Positions 20,568 to 31,650 of a stretch of DNA of 64,000 nt are shown one piece after another (the first letter of the stretch is position 1; each line of letters begins with the position of its first letter). Origin of the DNA: Telopea speciosissima (taxonomy: Eukaryota > Streptophyta > Magnoliopsida > Proteales > Proteaceae); the NCBI RefSeq assembly GCF_018873765.1, contig NC_057918.1, forward strand, positions 39,595,871 through 39,659,870. Direction: 5' to 3'. The notes under the pieces are model-generated. The model was not told the DNA's origin. It made no database searches and saw only the letters and a list, made by a program, of their open reading frames with translations. The translations under genes and the position numbers were made by a program.

Positions 20568-22990
20568 CCTCTTCAATTTAGGAGGTTGGAGAACACCATT
20601 TAGCGTAGATGTATTAATTGGGAACTATTTCAGATCTGGCATAGGTGAAATTATCTCTCTGTATGCAAGCTGGAGTTTATCTAGACTGTAATAGAAGTCA
20701 CATAAATCTTCTGGTTCTCTCCTCTACTCTCGAATGCATGCTGCTGCATGCTTACAAGGGATTCCTGAAATCCTCCAAACTTCACAATCACAATGTTTAG
20801 TGCTCAAATTGACTGTAAATCTTGTACTTCCATCGGTGACTTCATACTGATTTTCTCCAGCAATTTGGGTGTGACAAAACCTTGCATCACTCACAATCAA
20901 TTTCAGCTTCTTCTTCACAGATGGTGTTACCTTCCCTTCAAGGGAGCAAGCAAAGATATACTTTTTCCGTAATCTAATCATCACTTTTGCCCTAATATCA
21001 TCGATTAGGCTTAGAATAGTCTTGTTTCTCATTGGCCCTATCCAATTGTTGAAAGACTCTATCATGTTATTAGTAACATGATCACATTTTGCCCCAGTAT
21101 CAAAAGCATGTCTGGACCATGTACTAGGAGGATTACTCAGCAACCAATCATGTGCTTCCACATTAGTGTCTTTCATCTTTTCAATTGCTCTCTCATAAAC
21201 CCATGCAGAGCTTACTTGTGCTGCTTTCCAAAATAGTGACTTCAATAACAATCCAGGAAAGGAGGCTTTGAAATTATTGTAGAGATGCCTACAACAAGTT
21301 CTCTGGTGAACACCTGAAAATATATTGTTGATAGCATGTATAAGACCCTACAAAAGATAAGGATATAAAACAATTTAGAGTATATAATATTCAGTTGTAT
21401 ATGTAATGTAAGATTAAATATAAAAAAGAAAGATAGGCTTTGAAAAACATACCTTCTGCTTGTCTGTCATAAATGTTAGGTTCATGTAATCCATAGAATC
21501 CTGAAGTGCATCAGCTAGACTGTGCAGGAAAAACTCCCAAGTTGCTGTGTTCTCTACTTCAACAATAGCAAATGCAAGAAAAAACAAGTAATTTTTCCCA
21601 TCAACAGAGACAACAGACAACATAATTCCACCATATCTTCCCTTCAGATGACATCCATCTAGACCTATAAAAGGTCTATATCCACTCACAAACGCCTTCT
21701 TATAAGCATCCAAACAAATAAACAATCTCTGAAAAGTTGGGTCTTCATTGAAGTCATGCCTTACTTCGGGATGCAACAAAACTACTGAATCAGGATTTTT
21801 GTTTAACAACATCTCACAATATGCTGGCAATTTGGAGTATGAAGCTATATGGTTACTGAATGCTCTCCCTTGATAATTTGTTTTGCTTTGTAACACTGTA
21901 GCTTATGTACTACAACTCCAAATTGTTCTTGTATGGATGTCATCATACTCTTAATACTCATGACAGACTCTTCTCTAAGCCTGGCTGAAAGTAATTTTTC
22001 TATCCAACCAGATGTTGCATTGGAATTAGAAGATATGGTTGCACATGTATGAGCTGGTCCTATTAACTTGATCATGAAGGTTATTCCATCACTAGTAAGT
22101 GATGCATGTTCCCTCCATGAGCACCCATCAGAAGCACATATGGCTGTGACCCTCTTCCTCTCATTCTTCAATCTCAAAATATTAAAGTCACCTTTTATTG
22201 TAAATTCTTGAAGGGCAGATCTGAATTGTTTGATATTTTCAAACACTGAATGTAAGTTAAAATCTTTACCTCCATCAACACTACCTATGTTATCATCTGC
22301 CATGTCTCACTCATCCAAGTTATCATCCAACTTCTTATCTACATTCAAACGTTCAATCCCTTCATTCCCTTCATCAGTAAATGCCTCATCATTGTCATTT
22401 GATGTATCATCACCTGAATTGTCAATTTCTAACTCTCGACTATATTCAGAATCCATATCCTCATCATCATATCCAAAATCAGATTCTTCTTCAACAGTGA
22501 TAGTAGCTGGCATAAATGAGTCTGATATAATCCTCTCATCAATATCACTAGCATGAGCCCTACCACCAGAATTACCACCACCCCTTCTAATTGGGCATTT
22601 TCCAGTCCTACTAGATCCAACTGTACCCCTTGGATCTCTTGTTCTTGGAACTACTTGACCTGGAAAACCATTGACCTCATACATTTCTGTGGGGCTTGGG
22701 CCAACTTCCATATCATATACAAAGAATTTGACCATATCCACATCCTTACACAATCTAAACATTGTCAACATATTCCGGTCAGAGGCAATGCCCATATCTT
22801 CTGAGGGGTCCGGTAATATACATTTAATAGAGAAATTGACATCATACCCAACCAGTGCATCATCCCTGACAACCGTGTTGTATATATCTGACACCATATC
22901 CAGGTACCCATACTTGTCTGGGTCTACTAACTTTTCACTTATTTTCCCTTCATAATAATATATCAACCTTGTCCACTGTGCTATACTCAT
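20563..22990 (-). pseudogene. MULE transposase, 5' portion (MuDR family)
   Basis: The minus-strand frame starts with ATG at 22988-22990 (MSIAQWTRLIYYYEGKISEK), followed by an acidic linker. An in-frame TGA at 22304-22306 precedes the DNA-binding domain with its zinc-binding pattern (CASDGCSWREH...H.C). A frameshift near 21860 leads into the MULE catalytic domain: FIGLDGCHLKGRYGG (first Asp), FFLAFAIVEVENTATWEFFL, TFMTDKQK (second Asp). A canonical 105-bp intron follows (21348-21452, GTATGT...TTGTAG). Then come GLIHAINNIFSGVHQRTCCR, NNMIESFNNWIGPMRNK (probable catalytic Glu) and the SWIM finger CDCEVWRISGIPCKHAA. TAG stops interrupt at 20724-20726 and 20625-20627. Homologous reading continues to the insertion point and resumes at 6927. 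Intact, it would bind MULE ends and catalyse transposition in the nucleus; with three stops and a frameshift it is dead. Confidence 0.92.
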
Positions 22991-25182
22991 TTCTTATACT
23001 TTGAAACAGCACATAGAAAGGAAACAAAGAAAATAGAAAAAATATAAAAAAGAAAGTTAAGAACAATTAGCAAGAACCAGTGAAAGTATCATTAACCTTG
23101 AACACATATAGATGTACATAAAAGAAAGGAAGGGAGACAGTGGTAAGGTTCACTCATATATTAACTAATAGGCCAAGAATCATGTTGTTTGTAGGGTACA
23201 AAACAAGGACAAGACCATAACATGAATGAATCATATTCTTCAAGATATTAACAACTCTAATCACATTTATTATATTTTAGATAAATAAAATAAAAACTTT
23301 ATGTGATACCAACAAGAAGTGCAAAGTCCAAGTATGAAATTTAATGGAATACTTATATTTCAAACTATAACTGTTATGTGAAGTCTGTAATGATATTTTA
23401 GCTGCAACAAAATTCCAGATGTTGTTTATTGTTGAGTTCTACAATTTGACTTGAAGTTAATCTTATTCTTCTTGTCCTATAACTTTTTAATAATTCAGTG
23501 TTATCTTGCACAATGAATCTGTAGCCTTTGAAAACATTCATTCACTTAACTGCACTGCTGATGGATCCCCCCCCTTCCTTCTTGTTCTACAGGTTCATTT
23601 CTTTTACTAATTTTGTTGACTGAAGGCTCAATGTTGGAACTGTTGATGGTTAAACAGTATTATGGTCTTTTTCAAGAATAAGATGGTCTTAGACTTTGAA
23701 ACAAAACAAACATGGTTGGAGTTAGACTTTGTTGTCATTACTCTATCTGGGTTTTACCATTTATGATAAAATGGACAGATAGATTAATTTTGGGGGATAG
23801 AGAAGAGACCCACCAAATTTGGACAGATAGAGTAACTATCAGGTATTTTGGTTGGAGTTAGATTTCTCTCCTTGAATGCTGTCCCAGTAGCATTTATTGT
23901 TTATTTATGGTTACAGGGACTAGAAGTCTATTGTCCAATTCTCAAGTTCTTATAGATTTGGAGACTAACTATCAGGTATTTAACAACTGTGGTGATCAGG
24001 GTATTTAGCACAATCAATGCAATGAGATTCTGGTGGTATTGTTAAAACCCACAAAATAAATTCAAAAAAAAATTGAGGGGAAAAAGAAGAAGAAGAATCA
24101 TAGTTTTGAGAACCAGACAGCACCAACTGGTCAATCATAATGAAGTTGAGAAAGTTCCTCTTTGCAGTCTCTATTTTGCTGCTATTTCATTATGGGTCTT
24201 TACGTTTTCTTCCACTGTAAACTAATTTTGTTACTCATGAGTATGACCCACTAAAGCTATAGATGTGACCTGAGCCAAACAATCTAGCCCACAAATTTGC
24301 ATAAATGAGCTCTAATGGACAAGAAACAACACAAATGAGTAAATTCTGCTAAAAAATGACTTCAGCTTCCTTCACCTTCATTCCTTCTTAACCAGTTCCC
24401 TCTCCAAACAGTCATCAAGCATTTTTGTAGAAGGGATTATGGGCTTCACATATACTCCAATGGATACGAGTCGAACTGAATTTGAGCTTCCATGGAAACC
24501 TCCAAAAGAATGGTCCTAAATCATCAGAAAACAAAATTGAGTGCCTTCCTGTTGACCGAAGGCTTCATATGTGCCTCGGTTTGTTACAAATTTTATTGAT
24601 TTGGTTTCCTAAGACAGACTCAAACGAACCCATGATCAATTGATCATAATGGAACAACCTTACCACACGAATCAAAACTACCTCAACCTAATGTTAAAAG
24701 AAGGTAAAAAATTACCTCAATGGAATATTGCACACGGATAAGAAGAAGGTGAAACGAATAGGTTACGGATTTCACCGACGATCAAGCTCGAATGCCTAAG
24801 GTTTCATGCATATTCAAAACCCTAGATATTAAAATCTTTTCAAGAAGATTAAAACAATAGGAAAGATTGAAGGGGAAAAACATACAGGTGTTGGTGTTTT
24901 CCTTCTTCGTCTTCCGAGCATGGAAATAGGTCCAGCAATGGCGTCGAAGCTCACTGTACTACATAGTTCTACCATCTTCTTCCTGCAGCCCAGCGATGGT
25001 AAAACGATGATGTGTTTTGTTTTTTGGGTAAAAGAGGGTTTTATCCTTAAGGGGTATTATGGTACATTCATCCCTTCTAAGGGTAATTTGGCCATTATGA
25101 TAAAACTATTAGCAACTTAACCCAAAAAACCTAACGGAGTGGACTAAATTGAAATATCTTCATAAAATAAGGGCAGTCTGTG
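22991..25182 (-). other. MULE 5' region upstream of the transposase
   Basis: It should hold the transposase promoter and leader (minus strand). I see no ORF of note. The sequence is AT-rich with a C-run near 23570. Just inside the inverted repeat, 24890-24990 is less AT-rich and could hold a first exon, but I could not define splice sites. Confidence 0.5.
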
Positions 25183-25252
25183 CTATTTTGACCAAGTTTG
25201 ACAAGTCCGTTACATATTGGATACTTACAGGGGGTGTTCGTGAAATTTTTCC
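25183..25252 (-). repeat. MULE right terminal inverted repeat
   Basis: The reverse complement from 25252 begins GGAAAAATTTCACGAACACC and matches the left end at 1798-1870. Confidence 0.88.
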
Positions 25253-25268
25253 TTTTTGTTTTTGTGAA

Positions 25269-25280
25269 AATTTATTCACA
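25269..25280. repeat. Right copy of 12-bp direct repeat flanking the MULE
   Basis: AATTTATTCACA, identical to 1769-1780. Just inside it, TTTTTGTGAA is the inverse of the left TTCACAAAAA, so the inverted repeats may extend to the very ends. Confidence 0.7.
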
Positions 25281-27948
25281 TTTGACTATCAGTAATATTA
25301 ATTTAGTTTCTTTATTTTTATAACACGATTGGTTTGATTAAAATTTAATTTATAACATGATGAAGATATGGTTATTTACCATAAAATAAATTGGGTTAAA
25401 GGTTTTTCGGCTAAATATGTCAAACATAAAGATAGCATTAATGAAGGCTCACGTGCTCATCGATCTTACAAATACAGTCTTTGAAGACTTTAGGTGCTTG
25501 GAGCAACTCCTCATCTCCTGTGCCACGCAATTTTAGGAGGTCTTTAACTTCGTTTTTAGAAAATTCTCTAAATGTCTATTCACACAATTATAGCCTAATC
25601 AGGCATATAATCAATAAACTATTCTATGGTTAAGGGGATCTTACCCTACCCGTTTGCCATTTAAGGTATGACACAATTAGAAAATTTTCAAAAACTGCGT
25701 TTGGTATGTATGCTTGGTCGATAATGTGTTTGGAGATGATAAAACAATGAAACCTATCATCTTGGAATTCATTATCGATTAGAATATATTTATGTATTCT
25801 AGGTCGATAATGCATTCGGAGAAATCATATTAAACGTGGTCTTAATTTCAAAAAATTATTTATACGATTACAAACACTTTCAAAGTATAGCTGTACAGTT
25901 CATTTTCTTTAACCACGATTTAGAGTTGAGATCTTCAAGGGTGGGGTGTCCATTACCCAAAAAATGTTGAAGTTGAGAAGATAAGATGACATATATATGT
26001 TAAATAAATATGGCATCCAGATTAAGAGTGTTTACCGGTGTGGTTTCGGTTAAACTATATGGTTCGGTTTGGTAGAATACAAAACAAACCATATATTAAA
26101 TGGTTCCATGTATTGAAACCAAAATTGAACCATTTCATAACAAATGGTGCATAAAAGAACCTACTCTCATAGGAAAAGACATAAGCAATTGTTTAACGGA
26201 TCGACGTTCTCTGTGGGGGAGTGTGGACCCTGTGCGTTGGTTGGCATCATGAGGGGTCATTTCGCCCCCACAAAGAACTTTTCTCCTTATTTAAATATAA
26301 ATGGTTCATCCCTGAAAAAGATGATGATTTGGATGGCCATTGTATCTATACAGGATGGAGTCACCACTTAAGATTTGCCTCATACTACTTTTGCCCCAAG
26401 TAATGGAAAGCTTAATTTGTGGTTGAACATTTGGTCCTTGGTTTTTTCTTCTCCTTAGCTTTGCTTAAAGGTTTTCTAGTGCTTCTTCTAGTGCTTCTTA
26501 GTTTCTTGCTAATTTGGTTTGTCTCCTACTTTTTGGATTTCTTCCTTTATTCTTATAATAAATTATTTTATTCACAGAAAAAAATTATTTATTATAAACT
26601 TAATATCATAGAAAAGACATAAACAATTATTTAATACAAATCTACTCATCTTTTGGAATTTTGAATGGTTTCTTTAAAAAAAAGCATAAACAATTTCATC
26701 AATGTGGGGGGATGGATCGATCTATAGAGATGTCGAAGATTCAGGAGGGTGCTATTTATTTACTATATAAATAAAATATAATCGATTTTAATATATTTAA
26801 ACTATTTTTATTTTTTAAACCAAAACCAAACCATTTAACTAAACCATTTCATTTTTTAAACAAAAATTGAACCATTATTACAGGGTTTCACGGTCCTAAT
26901 GTAATCGGCTCGAATCGATCTCGATAAACGATTTTTCAATTTGGTTTTGACACCCTTAGACTTAAGATGTTGAAAATCATGGGTGGAAGACTATGGTTGT
27001 GTTTGGTATGATTTATTGAAATGCATTATCGACCTAGAATGCATTCCAAGAATTCATACCAAGAGTCAGCCTAAGTCAGTGTTGGGTATGCATTCCAAGT
27101 CAATTTCACATTTGTTTTTATCGCCCGAGAATGCGAAATTAACCTAGAATACATTCTAATAATCCATACCAAATACAACCTAAGTGTACAGTACATATGT
27201 ACTCATATGTACTGTCCAAGCCTGGCCTAATAGTAACAGCCCAAGTTGGTACATATCTGTAACTCAATAAACAATTCCATCTAAGCCCATAGCTAGTGGC
27301 CCATTTCCTCAACCTATGTATCTTTGATGATGCTTTACCATTGATAGTTAAATGTTGAAGGACAATGTTTTCCTCCACCCATAGAGGATGGTTCACCCAC
27401 CATCCTAGGGTTCACAAACTCCTCCTAGGGTTTTAGTATGTTCCCAAATACCCTCCCGATACCCATTTCCGCCCTCTCCCATCCCTCGGTGAATGGGATC
27501 CTATTCACCGTGGGTGGAGGGAAACTTGGTCCTATGTAAAAATACACTGTGATGATTATCATAGGCTTCCGGTTTTTCTTGGTTCATGTGGGTTGTGATG
27601 TCTTACATGGATCCGGGGTTTGCCCGATCTTTCCATCATTACAAAAAAAAATAAATAAATAAAAAATAAAAAATAAAAAATAAAAAACCCTACACTTGCC
27701 AACCAATTCAAACACTTTGTAGGATTGGTCTCATTTAGACCTCAAGACAATTTTATATCAAACCTTGTTGAGTTATGGTAATCTCATCCTCTATGAACAG
27801 TGAATACCCTATACAACTTTTGTAGGGTATTTCATTAACAGTAGCAACAGCAGCAGCAGCAGCAGCAGCATCAACAACAGCAATAACAACAATTACAACA
27901 AGAAGAAAGAAGAAGAAAAACGAATTATCCACAATTGTGTGTTGGTGT
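25281..27948. other. Intergenic, with MITE-like sequences and no gene
   Basis: Two stretches resemble short hAT-like palindromic elements. 25697-25840 begins GCGTTTGGTATGTATGCTTG and ends with a diverged inverse. 26999-27182 begins TTGTGTTTGGTATG and ends ATACCAAATACAACC. 26040-27000 contains many TGGTTT/AAACCA motifs in both orientations. The hydrophobic ORF at 26419-26622 is T-rich sequence in one frame and not a supported gene. Confidence 0.45.
27848..27930 (+). repeat. CAG/CAA/AAG compound microsatellite
   Basis: About eight tandem CAG units followed by CAA and GAA triplets. It lies about 20-100 bp beyond the laccase stop codon (27949-27951), so it is probably in the laccase 3' UTR, read as CTG/TTG on the mRNA sense strand. 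Confidence 0.9.
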
Positions 27949-30813
27949 CTAGCACGGCGGGAGGTCGTTTGGAGGAGGTAAAACAGATTCTTCTGGTGAT
28001 TTTCCGTTATCTACAACGAAAGCCATCTTCAATCCCCACATAGTATGGAGCTCTAAATGACAATGCATGAACCAGACACCTACAAGATCATATAAGAATG
28101 ACATAACAAACAATGAGTTCATGTGTTACATGTTGGAGTCAATATATACTTTAAGGGGGAGGGTTCCACACAACACTAGTGGAGGGGAGTAGGCAATCTA
28201 CATGTCACATCAATGGTGGTCCGGAGAATAGGATCCATCCACATAGGACCCACATGGTCATATAGCAAAAGAGAGAACATAATAAAGAACCTCATGTGAG
28301 AGAGAAATAGTACAATGGCGTCGCCAACTTTTTTTAACTAGCTAATAGTAGTGGGAAGTGAAAATCATTAAATATTTAAATGTAGTTAATATTTAAGTTT
28401 CATATATTTTTCTTATTAAAAAAAAACTTTAAACAAGAAGAAAACCATTTAAAAAAAAATAATTAGGTAAGTAATAAATCCTACTTTTCTAAAGAATGAT
28501 GAAATCTTGTAAGGGTGTCAAAATTGGGCCTTACTCATAGCCCAAACTAAAAACCAAAAAAATCAACCAATCATCTTGTTTATTATTTTCAGTTCCATAT
28601 TGAAAACTCAGAAGAGAATGTGATGCCTATAAACAGTTGGTATTTATATTCTTTCTAGATTTTAATTATGTTTTTGTATGCAATATAATATATTGATGGG
28701 CTTTAGATTACCTGGATTATCAGCTCTAAATCTGATAGCAGTCCAACCTCCAGTTGAAACTCCCACTGTATTTCTTTCAGGAGGATCAACCAAGTTAAAT
28801 TTTGCAGTGTCTTTTGCTGGATCAAAGTTACCCATTCCTGTTCCGACGACAAAGAAGTTGTAACCATGAAGATGGAATGGATGAGACTCCACAGTAAGAA
28901 GATTAGTGTCCTGTAATACTAATTCTACTGTGGTATTGAATGCTACCCTACTCAGCCTAGGCATTGTCTCCAAAGAAGTACCAAGGTTAGCAGTAAGTGG
29001 TGCACCAGTGTAATTGAAAGGAGTTGGTGGCTTATCAGGGAAATCAGTGGTAAACACTCCCTTGGTATTGAAATAGTGTGCTTGAAGAAGGCCAGTTTTA
29101 GGCATCATAAAGGTGATGTTGTTCAATGAAGCAGTCAGTTTTGTTCCATTCTGGCAAGATGGGCATAGGTTTTTTCCAAGACCAATTGTGTAGAAAAGAT
29201 GTCTATCAACCTTGAGAGGAACATTTGCAGGAAATTGAGGAGTGTTTAGGCTTCTAAGTTTTCGATTGTAGCTCAATACAAATTCTGTGTTATTAGGTGC
29301 AGGTAGTTGTGGCATCACAGGCATAATACTATTGGGGATGCCTTTATATTGTAGGATTGCTGTGGCAGTTTTATTGTCCACAGGAATTGGTACATCCATG
29401 AAAGCTCTAGTAGCCATGAAGTATCTTCCCGGTGCTTGATCGGCTCTAACCAGAACATTTGTGGTCTGGCCTGGTGCAATTATCAGAGCCTGAGTTGTGA
29501 AGGGTTTAGTATAGACTGCATCAATCTCCACCACTGTCATGTTGTGACCAGCAATAGCGAAGAAGAGTTCATCTTCGAGTGCAGCATTGATGATCCTCAA
29601 AAGGTAGGTCTTACCCAATTCTACTTCCATTGCAAAGGTATCTGCAATGAGGAGAAACAGAATATGTTGGTTAGATTAAGATATACTTGGTAGCCTAATT
29701 CCAATTAAATGGGGTTGTCTACATAGTTCTTTTTTCTCCAATCAGATCTATTAGAAGCCAAACTTGTTACTAATCGAAAGTTATGTATGTCTTTCCTCAC
29801 CACTTAATTGTAGAACCAAAGCAAATTGTAATTCTTACATTTCTCTGAATAGGGGAAGAGTGGTCCTGGCTTCCCATTAATGGTATGAGCGTCGGACATG
29901 TTCGGTGGTAGACCCAACTTGTTAGCTTGTTTAACATTCTCTTCCACATCAGTATTCCACCATTCTCCTGTACAATCAACAGCAATTATCAGAAAATCCT
30001 ATTAAGGATTGTTTTAGATGCTTCAAATTCTATAAGGTATTCAAGAGATAGCATTACCCACCAAGCAGAATATTAGTTTCAGAATGAGGTTGAGGGAATG
30101 GAAATGAAGTCCCATTCTTGGGCAAGATAACAATGGCACCATAAACTGTGGTTCTTAGCCACAAAATATGAGCATGCCACCATAATGTTCCTCTCTGACC
30201 AGTCGCATTGAAATCATAAGTGTAACTGTTTCCAGTCTTGATAGGACACTGGGTTATGTAAGCTGGTCCATCAGCCCAACCATTGCGGAATTGCTTCAAG
30301 CCATGCCTAATTAGGAAAACAATCAAATTAAAAACAAGTTATATAACAGTGAAATTCTTATTTGCAGAGCTGTATGTACAGGTCTATTAAAAGTCTTAAA
30401 GTATGTGTTCTTGTGACCATATACCAATGAATGGACATGTTATATTTGGCGTAATTGGTGACATTGACGAGAACTCGATCGCCTTCTTTTACATATATGG
30501 TAGGTCCTGGGAACATTCCATTCACAGTAACAATAGGCTTGGCATGGCACAACCTACTCACATTCTTGACTTGAATCTGGTAACCAAAATGATGATCAAC
30601 AAATGATTAACCAAGTGAATATGTGTAATGAGAAATAGACAAGAAGTTGGAATTTAAGCAACTTTGTTCTGATCAAAGCTGATGAAAAAATAAAAGCCCA
30701 CTCACATCAAATTGGTACTTCTTCAGGGCAGCCTCCACTGGAAAAGAAAGAAACACAATTAAACATAACAAGAGAAAGAGAAAACCCTGATACAAACTGC
30801 AATGTTTTCCCAT
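27949..30813 (-). CDS. LAC11-like: Laccase, six exons, complete (LAC11-like)
   Basis: Multicopper oxidase of the cell wall that oxidises phenolics such as monolignols with reduction of O2 to water. Minus-strand exons: 30706-30813, 30425-30576, 30062-30306, 29839-29967, 28712-29641, 27949-28079. All introns are GT-AG and the phases close to 564 aa, normal for the family. Start ATG 30811-30813 opens a signal peptide (hydrophobic core [14 protein letters not shown]). Copper ligands are all present: HWHG (86-89), WHAH (130-133), HPFHLHG (465-471) and HCHLELH (527-533). Leu 538 is at the axial position of the type 1 copper site. Several NXT/NXS sites suggest glycosylation. Of the Arabidopsis laccases I recall, LAC11 fits best ([20 protein letters not shown]), but subgroup assignment needs a tree. 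Intron 5 (28080-28711) is the longest. No disabling change seen. Confidence 0.96.
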
Positions 30814-31283
30814 TTTCCAGCCTAAAAGATACTTCTTCAGACCTGAGAAGCTTGTGAGGATGGGTTCCTAGGTGTAAAGGGATAAGGGTTCTTATAAGGG
30901 TAGAAACAGAAATAGTTTGTTAAAAGGAGAAGTAGAAGAGGTTGGCCATATAGTTGATTAGGTAGAGGAAGTGAAAGGGATGTACAAAGCTTGGAAGCAA
31001 ATCCTTTTAAGAGGTTTTTTAGACTTTGAGCATGGATATATATGGAGTACCTTGAAAGCTGACAATAATGGAAAAACAAGTTTACTCCATCTACTAATAT
31101 TGAATAAAAATAAGATAAAATGCTAATAGAATAAACACTTACTAAGATTTGCTTACAGGTAACATCTTTGTTTTCGGAGTGTCCATGAATCAGCTCTAGC
31201 TTTTATGTAGTGAGTTATGGTGAGGTGGGTTGTTTGTGGAGTGGTTTTGTAGATCAAAACCTTCTACTCAGTAAGGAAAATAT
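30814..31283 (-). promoter_or_regulatory. Laccase upstream region
   Basis: About 470 bp separates the start codon from the first repeat element. A TATA-like run (TATATATGGA on the plus strand, near 31027-31037) lies about 220 bp upstream of the ATG. Another weak candidate (TTATAAG) is near 30890. I could not pick one with confidence. Confidence 0.35.
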
Positions 31284-31458
31284 GGATTGGGCTCCTCTCC
31301 ACTGAGTGGAGAGCCCAATCAGGTATCCGACGGCTGGGCTGTGCCGTACATATCCCAACAGCTGATTGGGCACACGTTGAGATGTGTGCGGCACAGTCCA
31401 GCCGTCAGATGCCTCATTGGGCTCTCCACTCAGTGGAGGCTGGAGAGGAGCCGGATCC
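31284..31458. mobile_element. Palindromic MITE-like element upstream of the laccase
   Basis: About 60-bp arms, GGATTGGGCTCCTCTCCACT... to ...CGGCTGGGCTGTGCCG, are mirrored by CGGCACAGTCCAGCCG... to ...TGGAGAGGAGCCGGATCC. The left arm itself contains a small palindrome (CTCCACTGAGTGGAG). The whole could fold into one long hairpin. No clear target duplication. Both strands carry open frames simply because the arms mirror each other. Confidence 0.8.
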
Positions 31459-31477
31459 GGAAAATGTTCATATTGAG

Positions 31478-31650
31478 GGCGGGCCTTGGTGCAACGGTAA
31501 GATTGCTCCATTATGATCAAGTGGTCACGGATTTGAATCTGGAAACAGCCTCTCTGTAAAAACAGGGGTAAGGCTGCGTACATTATGACCCTCCCCAGAT
31601 CCCGCAGCAGCGAGAGCTTTATGCACTCTGAAATCCTGTATACCCTTTTA
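31478..31650 (+). mobile_element. Au SINE
   Basis: Matches the plant Au SINE: GGCCTTGGTGCAACGGTAAG (box A region), GGTCACGGATTTGAATCTGG (box B region), AACAGCCTCTCTGTAAAAAC, then GGTAAGGCTGCGTACATTAT, ACCCTCCCCAGATCCCGCAG and a terminal CCCTTTT. It is a tRNA-derived element transcribed by RNA polymerase III and mobilised by LINE enzymes. It lies about 20 bp beyond the palindromic element and about 660 bp upstream of the laccase start. No clear target duplication. Confidence 0.93.

Larger units (their letters stand above)
1781..25268 (-). mobile_element. Mutator-like transposon (MULE) split by a nested LTR retrotransposon
   Basis: Seen: long terminal inverted repeats (1798-1870 against the reverse complement of 25183-25252), a flanking 12-bp direct repeat, and a minus-strand MuDR-family transposase pseudogene. 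The span is about 23.5 kb, of which 13.6 kb is a later LTR-retrotransposon insertion (6928-20562), leaving a MULE of about 9.9 kb. The left arm, 3' of the transposase, also carries a plus-strand GRF zinc-finger ORF and a minus-strand UDP-glycosyltransferase fragment. The transposase has stops and a frameshift, so the element is not autonomous now. MULEs move by cut-and-paste and are known to pick up host gene pieces; that these two ORFs arrived that way is inference. Confidence 0.88.

Noticed and set aside
26419-26622. 67-aa hydrophobic membrane protein
   Set aside because: Leu/Phe-rich only because the DNA is T-rich. No family resemblance or expression signal.
31478-31650. A tRNA gene, from the A- and B-box-like sequences
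   Set aside because: The order and wording of the whole segment match the Au SINE, and no acceptor stem or cloverleaf can be drawn.
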